Source of the DNA: Cyanobacteria bacterium SZAS LIN-3
Lineage (GTDB): Bacteria > Cyanobacteriota > Vampirovibrionia > Obscuribacterales > Obscuribacteraceae
Reading direction: 5' to 3'
Length of the DNA stretch: 35,488 bases
Assembly: GCA_018266215.1 (NCBI GenBank)
Contig: JAFEAV010000066.1
Coordinates: 1-35,488 of the forward strand
Part shown: one piece after another, positions 31,032 to 35,488 of the stretch
Numbering within the stretch: position 1 is the stretch's first letter
How the letters are laid out: every line of letters starts with the position of its first letter
Notes under the pieces: generated by a model
What the model saw: only the letters and a program-made list of their open reading frames with translations
The model's database searches: none
Told to the model about the DNA's origin: nothing
Program-made: the position numbers and the translations under genes

Positions 31032-33511
31032 ATTCCACCTATTAATTCGGATACGGCGTCGAGCAGGTCTGCGCGCGTATTTTTGTTGCGGTCGTAATCG
31101 ATTGCATTGCTTTGCCGCAGTGATTCTTTTTCCTCGGACGTGAGGTCGCGGCTCAAGTAAACAATCACGGGGAAAATCTCACTGTTCTGGCGGGTCAACA
31201 TTTTCAGTTCGTCCAGGTCATCTATGCACTGCAGTCCCAGGGCCTTGAGTTCATTGCCCACCGCCTCTCGCGCTCCAGTGTCGCAATCGGACACCATCAC
31301 TGCACGCACGCTCTCGGTTGCCGTCACCTTGTCTATCACCTGCACCAGTTCTTTTGTATCAAATGGCTTTGGCAGCCAGCCTGCTACGGCAGCCTCAGCC
31401 GCAATACGGCGGTCAATATTCTGTCCTGTGACTACTATCACCGGCAGAGCCGCCGTTCTTTCGTCACTCCGGATTTTTTCCAGCAGGTCCAGACCGCTGC
31501 CGTCCGGTAGTGTCAGGTCCAGGACCACCACATCGAAGGATTCGGTCTTGAGCTGGCGGCGAGCTTCTTTCAGTGTGCCGGCCCAGGTAGATTGGTGTGC
31601 GGTCTTACGGAAGTGAACACTGAGCACCTGAGCCAGGTCGGCGTCATCTTCCACAAGCAATATGCGTTTGTTCCCCCTGGACGATGTCTCTTGCGCCGAT
31701 ACTGCATCGAGATTGTCACTGCTGGCGGTATCAACGGCCGCTGCCACTCTCGCCAGCTCAAACCAGAAGGTGCAGCCCTGACCCAGTGTGCTCTCCATGC
31801 CTATGTCGCCACCCATTTCTTTGACCAGGGCCTTGCTTATAGCGAGGCCGAGACCGGAGCCGCCTTTTTGTCTTGTGTCGGAGGAGTCCAGTTGTTGAAA
31901 CTTACCGAAGAGTTTTGCCTGGTCGGCGGCGCTTATGCCCGGTCCCTCATCGACTACGGAGAATCGCACCATGCCTGTACTTGTCTCGGTTGTTTGCACG
32001 GTAACATGGCTTCCGGGGGAGGAAAATTTTACGGCATTGGAAATCAGGTTTGTCAAAATCTGTGTGGCTTTATCTTTGTCGGCCATCACCTGTCCCCTGA
32101 AGTCCAGGATGGGTTCTATATTTACACCGCTTTGCTCGGTCATGGCCGACAGTGATTTTAAGCAATCATCGATTAAAAGGTCGACGGCAAGCGATCTGAA
32201 ATGCATATCCATCTTGCCCGACTCAATCTTTTTGAGATCGAGGATGTCGTTTATCAATCTGATCAATCTGTCGGTACTTTCTCTGGCCACTGTGACGAGC
32301 TCGGCCGCTTCCTCTGAACCGGCCTCCACCACGCCGTTTTCCATCAACCCCAGTGCGCCTCTGACCGAGGTCAGTGGAGTTCTCAGTTCGTGGGAGACTA
32401 TTGAGTAAAATTCGCTTACTCGTCTTTCGGCTTCCTTGCGGTCACTGATATTGTGCATTACTTCGCAAATGCCGATGATTTCGTCCTTGCTGTTAAAAAC
32501 CGGTGAGCGGCTGAGAGAAACTGCCAGTTCCTGTCCGTCTTTTCTCAGTCTCTGGGTTTCCAGATCGGCTCGACTTTGCTTGAGCCGATCGGCGGACATC
32601 AACTCTTCCATCTCGGCGGCCCGCGCGGCCGGTGTCAGTATCGATATGTGCTTGCCTTTGATTTCATCGGCGGTATAGCCGAAGAGTACTCGCGCGCCGT
32701 TGTTCCAGCTGGTGATGATGCCGTCGAGGGTCTGTCCGATTATGGCGTCACCGGCCCATTCGACAATATTGGCGAGCTGGGTGTTCTCCACCAGTTGACC
32801 GGCCAGTTTTTGTTCGCTTTGCTGCAATTCCATGGTGCGCTGTCTGACCAGTTCTTCCACGTTGTCGCGGGTTAATTCCACCTCCGCCTGTCTGGCTGCA
32901 ATGGCATGCATTTCAGCAACATTGGCCTGACAGCACTTGATCAGGAAGAAGTCTTCGAACACAACCCACCACGTATGCTCCAGCCAGCGCAGCGGTTCTA
33001 TGGCATTGACTCCATAGATGGACATGGGGAAATACAAACCCCTCAGTATGTGGTCTGCCACCACCACCAGTGACGCTGTGATCAGCACGCGCCAGTCTCG
33101 ATAGAAGCTCAGGAATGCCAGGGAGCCGAATATATGGAAGTGCGTCTCGATGCGTCCGCCGGTGAGATGGATGAAGAGCGCGGAGTAAAGCATCTGGGCG
33201 ATGGCGACGGTGTGGCGGGTTACGGTTTCGCCCGGTTTCATGTATATAAGGTAAATCGGCCTGGCAATGATCAGGGCACCAAGGAAGATTGATGTCCAGA
33301 TGTGTATGTGCACGGCGCTCTCGGCCCCGGTCCAGGTGCGGGGTGAACTGATGCAGGCCACAAGAATGCCGGCCAGCCACTGGGCGTAAAGCAGCCAGGC
33401 GAAAAGTTTATCCGTGCGTTTGTAGACGGCGTTTTTTTGTTCGTTGAACAATACTTCGCCGCGAGCGTTCAGTTGGTGCACCAGGTTTGAGTCCGTTTTC
33501 AATTCAAACAT
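31022..33511 (-). CDS. Membrane hybrid histidine kinase with PAS and receiver domains (829 aa)
   Basis: The N-terminal about 210 residues form a polytopic sensor (hydrophobic stretches near 38-56, 70-90, 105-145, 148-165 and 190-208) containing the His-rich block TGGRIETHFHIFGSLAFLSF and YRDWRVLITA. A coiled linker, a PAS domain (about 240-360, IVEWAGDAIIGQTLDGIITS), a HisKA box with H374 (IVSHELRTPLTSVRG), a HATPase_c (LTNLISNAVKFSSPG, VVDEGPGIS, GSGLGLAISKAL) and a receiver with D665 (VVVLDLTLPDG) follow. The last about 95 residues look like a second, degenerate receiver without a phosphoacceptor. All catalytic boxes are intact. It overlaps the thioredoxin-fold gene by 13 nt and the next kinase by about 10 nt. 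Signal unknown. Confidence 0.92.
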   Translation of the reverse strand: MFELKTDSNLVHQLNARGEVLFNEQKNAVYKRTDKLFAWLLYAQWLAGILVACISSPRTWTGAESAVHIHIWTSIFLGALIIARPIYLIYMKPGETVTRHTVAIAQMLYSALFIHLTGGRIETHFHIFGSLAFLSFYRDWRVLITASLVVVADHILRGLYFPMSIYGVNAIEPLRWLEHTWWVVFEDFFLIKCCQANVAEMHAIAARQAEVELTRDNVEELVRQRTMELQQSEQKLAGQLVENTQLANIVEWAGDAIIGQTLDGIITSWNNGARVLFGYTADEIKGKHISILTPAARAAEMEELMSADRLKQSRADLETQRLRKDGQELAVSLSRSPVFNSKDEIIGICEVMHNISDRKEAERRVSEFYSIVSHELRTPLTSVRGALGLMENGVVEAGSEEAAELVTVARESTDRLIRLINDILDLKKIESGKMDMHFRSLAVDLLIDDCLKSLSAMTEQSGVNIEPILDFRGQVMADKDKATQILTNLISNAVKFSSPGSHVTVQTTETSTGMVRFSVVDEGPGISAADQAKLFGKFQQLDSSDTRQKGGSGLGLAISKALVKEMGGDIGMESTLGQGCTFWFELARVAAAVDTASSDNLDAVSAQETSSRGNKRILLVEDDADLAQVLSVHFRKTAHQSTWAGTLKEARRQLKTESFDVVVLDLTLPDGSGLDLLEKIRSDERTAALPVIVVTGQNIDRRIAAEAAVAGWLPKPFDTKELVQVIDKVTATESVRAVMVSDCDTGAREAVGNELKALGLQCIDDLDELKMLTRQNSEIFPVIVYLSRDLTSEEKESLRQSNAIDYDRNKNTRADLLDAVSELIGGICK

Positions 33512-34131
33512 AGCCCCTTGGCCTCATGCTCCGATAATTTGCCTGTCAGGGGGCATCCAAACGCTGGTGTTATTGGTTCCCCGGCGGTCGTGCCGCCTCT
33601 TTGAACTATCTCTTCGATGATGCTCAGCCCCCGATTGTCGCCCTCGTGTCCCCGGGAGCCTGTGATGCCGCCTTTGAATCTCAGCCGACCTGTCCTGTCA
33701 TAGAGGGCGCATTCGCCCGATGTCTGGGCGCTGAAGACTGTGCTCTCCTTGCCCTCCGGGTCCACCTGAGCGGTCGCCCCCGGCAGGGACTCAACCGTTG
33801 TCCACAAATGGGTCTTTTCCCAGCCTGGTTGGAAAACGTTTGGTCTGATGAAGAGCACCTGGGCGCGGATCTGCGGACATTTTGCGAGGAGAACGGCCAG
33901 TTCGTTCAGCGTAGCGTTGCTGCACGGGCACTGAGGGTGTAAAAAGAGCACAAGAGTGTACGGACTTTCGCTCAATTTCAGGCCGGTAGCGGCCGGCCAG
34001 GTGGGACCGACCGTTGAGGCCGGGCCGGGACGGCCACCGTACGCCAGCATGGCGTGGAAACCGGCACAGACGCAGACGAGCCAGATCGCAGAGGAAACTA
34101 CGAGATTTGTTTGGGCGAAATTCATTTTCAT
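33499..34131 (-). CDS. Membrane-anchored thioredoxin-fold protein (210 aa)
   Basis: One hydrophobic segment at about 10-30 (VVSSAIWLVCVCAGFHAMLA) anchors or exports the protein. The outer part has LVLFLHPQCPCSNATLNELA (about 59-78), the position of a thioredoxin CxxC, here C-P-C-S, then a beta-alpha-beta pattern and ALYDRTGRLRFKGGITGSRG, the cis-Pro and strand region of a thioredoxin-like fold. It resembles RedB-type proteins as I recall them. The role is probably periplasmic redox or metal handling. Its place between a CheY-like regulator and the sensor kinase, overlapping the latter by 13 nt, suggests that it modifies or senses the kinase signal. The function is inferred. Confidence 0.72.
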   Translation of the reverse strand: MKMNFAQTNLVVSSAIWLVCVCAGFHAMLAYGGRPGPASTVGPTWPAATGLKLSESPYTLVLFLHPQCPCSNATLNELAVLLAKCPQIRAQVLFIRPNVFQPGWEKTHLWTTVESLPGATAQVDPEGKESTVFSAQTSGECALYDRTGRLRFKGGITGSRGHEGDNRGLSIIEEIVQRGGTTAGEPITPAFGCPLTGKLSEHEAKGLCLN

Positions 34132-34138
34132 CGTCTTG

Positions 34139-34522
34139 CTAATAATTAGCTTTGGCCAGGATCCTGCCTATTTCTTCCGGTAACTTCATCGGGTCGAAGG
34201 GCTTACCGATGACGCCGGCGGCACCCAGGGTTGAGTAACCTTCCACTTCGTGGGTCTGCACCTTGGCGGTCATGAAAATCACCGGCGTTTTGGCCACGGC
34301 GGCGTTCTCCTGCAGCAGTTTAAAGGTTGTTGGACCGTCCATTCCCGGCATCATAACGTCGAGGATGATAACGTCCGGGTTGAAGGCCGGACCGATATCC
34401 AGGGCTTCCTGCCCAGATGACGCCATCAGGACCTGCCACTTCCCTACCTTCGAGAGGCAGAGCTCGCCTATCTTCCGGATGGACGCATCGTCATCCACCA
34501 TGAGCACCCGTTCAATTTGCAT
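34139..34522 (-). CDS. CheY-like single-domain response regulator (127 aa)
   Basis: A complete receiver with D10-D12 acidic cluster (VLMVDDDAS), phosphoacceptor D55 (VIILDVMMPGMDG), T85 and K107 (IGKPFD), and no output domain. It is therefore a phosphate shuttle or a direct protein-binding switch. It is first in the four-gene minus-strand string; the next gene starts seven bases after its stop. GGAGGAG lies five to six bases before the ATG, but much of it is buried in a hairpin (see next entry). Confidence 0.93.
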   Translation of the reverse strand: MQIERVLMVDDDASIRKIGELCLSKVGKWQVLMASSGQEALDIGPAFNPDVIILDVMMPGMDGPTTFKLLQENAAVAKTPVIFMTAKVQTHEVEGYSTLGAAGVIGKPFDPMKLPEEIGRILAKANY

Positions 34523-34542
34523 CGCTCCTCCATGGGGAGCGA
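34522..34542 (-). promoter_or_regulatory. Hairpin that covers the ribosome site of the CheY-like gene
   Basis: On the minus strand TCGCTCC (34542-34536) pairs with GGAGCGA (34528-34522), seven perfect pairs around a seven-base loop. The right arm includes half of the GGAGGAG ribosome site and the A of the start codon. Folded RNA should hinder initiation, so translation of this regulator may respond to temperature, a ligand or a protein. Confidence 0.5.
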
Positions 34543-34543
34543 G

Positions 34544-34624
34544 AAATCGCCCCTTTTACCATGGTTCCACCAATGCCCCCTATGTACATCACCCGTTCGG
34601 GGGGCATGGTGGGGTGATTTTTTT
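34544..34624 (+). terminator. Long stem-loop with T-run upstream of the receiver-Hpt gene
   Basis: Read on the plus strand, AAATCGCCCC (34544-34553) pairs with GGGGTGATTT (34611-34620, one G-U). Inside it ATGCCCCC (34573-34580) pairs with GGGGGCAT (34600-34607), extended by ACC/GGT around a bulged A. A T7 run (34618-34624) follows. No plus-strand gene lies to its left, so it is either an attenuator in the leader of the gene at 34698 or the end of a short RNA. Confidence 0.5.
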
Positions 34625-34697
34625 GTCGGCGAAGTCCCCCCATTTGGATGATGCACAGAACTTGGTCCGGCGGTCACAATGAAATTGGAGGATACCA

Positions 34698-35488
34698 ATG
34701 TCTGAACCGGCCTATACAATTTTGCTCATCGGCGAGGAGTCCTGCGACCGGCAGATGCTCGTTGACCTGCTGGAGCAGCGCGGTCATCGGGTGAAGCGAG
34801 CTCGCAGCGCCACTGATGCCGAGCGCGCACTGCGGCACAGAGTTGACGTGGTGCTGGTGGACCAGCGCGTGCGCGGTACAAACGGAATGGCCTGGATTCG
34901 CAGGCTGCGCGGCCAGGGGCTGACCATTCCCGTGGTTTTCTGTGCCGGCTCTGACTGTTCGGCCAAGACATACGATGTTTTGCGTCATGGACTTGATGTG
35001 GCGGCAATTGTAGAAAAGCCGATAGTGCCGATTGTCGTGGCCAATCAAATTGAGTCTCTTTTGCCGGACTGTGGTGAGCACACTGCCACCGCGGTCGATT
35101 ACGAGGTGCTGCAATTTGACCCGCCGGTGGATGAGCTGGACGAAGAGCCCGGCGCGGTTTCGGGCGAGGTCGACTCGTGGCGTCTGCGGCTGGCTCTTGA
35201 GGAGGAGCAGGAGACTCTCGAAGCGCTGCAGGCTCTCGGTCGAGTCTATATAAGCGATGTGCCTGAGATGCTCTATGATTTGCGTGGGCAAATATCTTCG
35301 GCGATGGAGAGCGGCACTGTCTGCGAATCTTCAGCCCAATCATCAGATGGAAATTGTAGCGGACCTCTGCCGTCGGCAATAACGATCGCCCACCAGATGC
35401 GCGGCACTGCCGGCTCCCTGGGTTTCCCCGAACTCAGCCGTCTGGCTGGAGAGGTGGAGGCGCTTTTGACGTCTACAGCGGCTTTGCC
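34698..35488 (+). CDS. Receiver-Hpt protein, N-terminal part (cut by window end)
   Basis: GGAGG seven bases before the ATG supports the start. A receiver (about 6-120) has phosphoacceptor D55 (VVLVDQRVRGTNG) and K107 (IVEKPI), but the acidic pocket is E13/E14 in place of two Asp, and the Thr/Ser switch position is Ala (FCAGSD). After an acidic linker (about 125-165) comes a helical domain with AHQMRGTAGSLGFPELSRLA and H232, the typical phosphotransfer (Hpt) signature. The open frame runs to base 35488 without a stop (263 codons visible). It can carry phosphate between the hybrid kinase and the regulators next door and diverges from their operon. Confidence 0.85.
   Translation, partial: MSEPAYTILLIGEESCDRQMLVDLLEQRGHRVKRARSATDAERALRHRVDVVLVDQRVRGTNGMAWIRRLRGQGLTIPVVFCAGSDCSAKTYDVLRHGLDVAAIVEKPIVPIVVANQIESLLPDCGEHTATAVDYEVLQFDPPVDELDEEPGAVSGEVDSWRLRLALEEEQETLEALQALGRVYISDVPEMLYDLRGQISSAMESGTVCESSAQSSDGNCSGPLPSAITIAHQMRGTAGSLGFPELSRLAGEVEALLTSTAAL

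Overview
The window reads as an intact stretch of a bacterial chromosome with moderately high GC and Gram-negative-type envelope proteins (Sec signal peptides and a lipobox protein). Complex I (NuoK), a DUF2225 protein, many TPR proteins and a chromosomal type IV secretion (T4SS)-like locus suggest a non-photosynthetic cyanobacterial relative (Vampirovibrionia/Melainabacteria, for example the Obscuribacter group). That placement is inference from gene content and was not tested. I see no rRNA, tRNA, transposase, integrase or CRISPR array.

Layout. (1) 1-171 is the end of nuoK. It converges on a GT20 (OtsA-like) glycosyltransferase at 186-1688. (2) 1892-8661, minus strand, is one tightly packed gene string, read from right to left: two exported TPR proteins, a 135-aa membrane protein, a 58-aa membrane protein found by reading the gap, an 86-aa membrane protein, an exported protein with a VirB10/TrbI-like core, then ubiX and rimM. 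Most junctions overlap or nearly touch. (3) 8662-9153 is a divergent control region rich in inverted repeats. (4) 9154-26536, plus strand, is the other half of the apparatus: two exported Gly-rich proteins, a large lipoprotein, two tandem VirB6/TrbL-like membrane proteins with very long Gly/Ser-rich tails (840 and 2013 aa), a DUF2225 zinc-cysteine protein, a PrgI/VirB3-like protein, a VirB4/TraC-like ATPase, a small anchored protein and a VirB8/TraE-like protein. (5) 26554-29150 is ribE-ribBA-ribH, starting 17 nt after the last T4SS-like gene. (6) 29194-35488 is a signalling cluster: a NarL-type regulator, then (minus strand) a CheY-like regulator, a thioredoxin-fold protein, a multidomain hybrid kinase and a receiver-kinase fusion in one overlapping string. 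A receiver-Hpt gene diverges from it and runs off the window.

How it may work. The central 22 kb looks like a stripped-down, chromosomally fixed T4SS-related envelope machine. It has a motor ATPase (VirB4), inner-membrane pieces (VirB3, VirB6 x2, VirB8), a VirB10-like protein made as an exported rather than membrane-anchored form, a lipoprotein and periplasmic TPR scaffolds. No relaxase, VirD4 coupling ATPase, VirB11, VirB1 or recognisable pilin was seen. A dedicated export or surface-assembly role, such as attachment or prey contact through the repetitive tails, is therefore more likely than conjugation. This locus, and especially the giant-tailed VirB6-like pair, is my best candidate for an undescribed system. 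Both ends merge with flavin-related genes (ubiX on one side, riboflavin synthesis on the other) without an FMN riboswitch.
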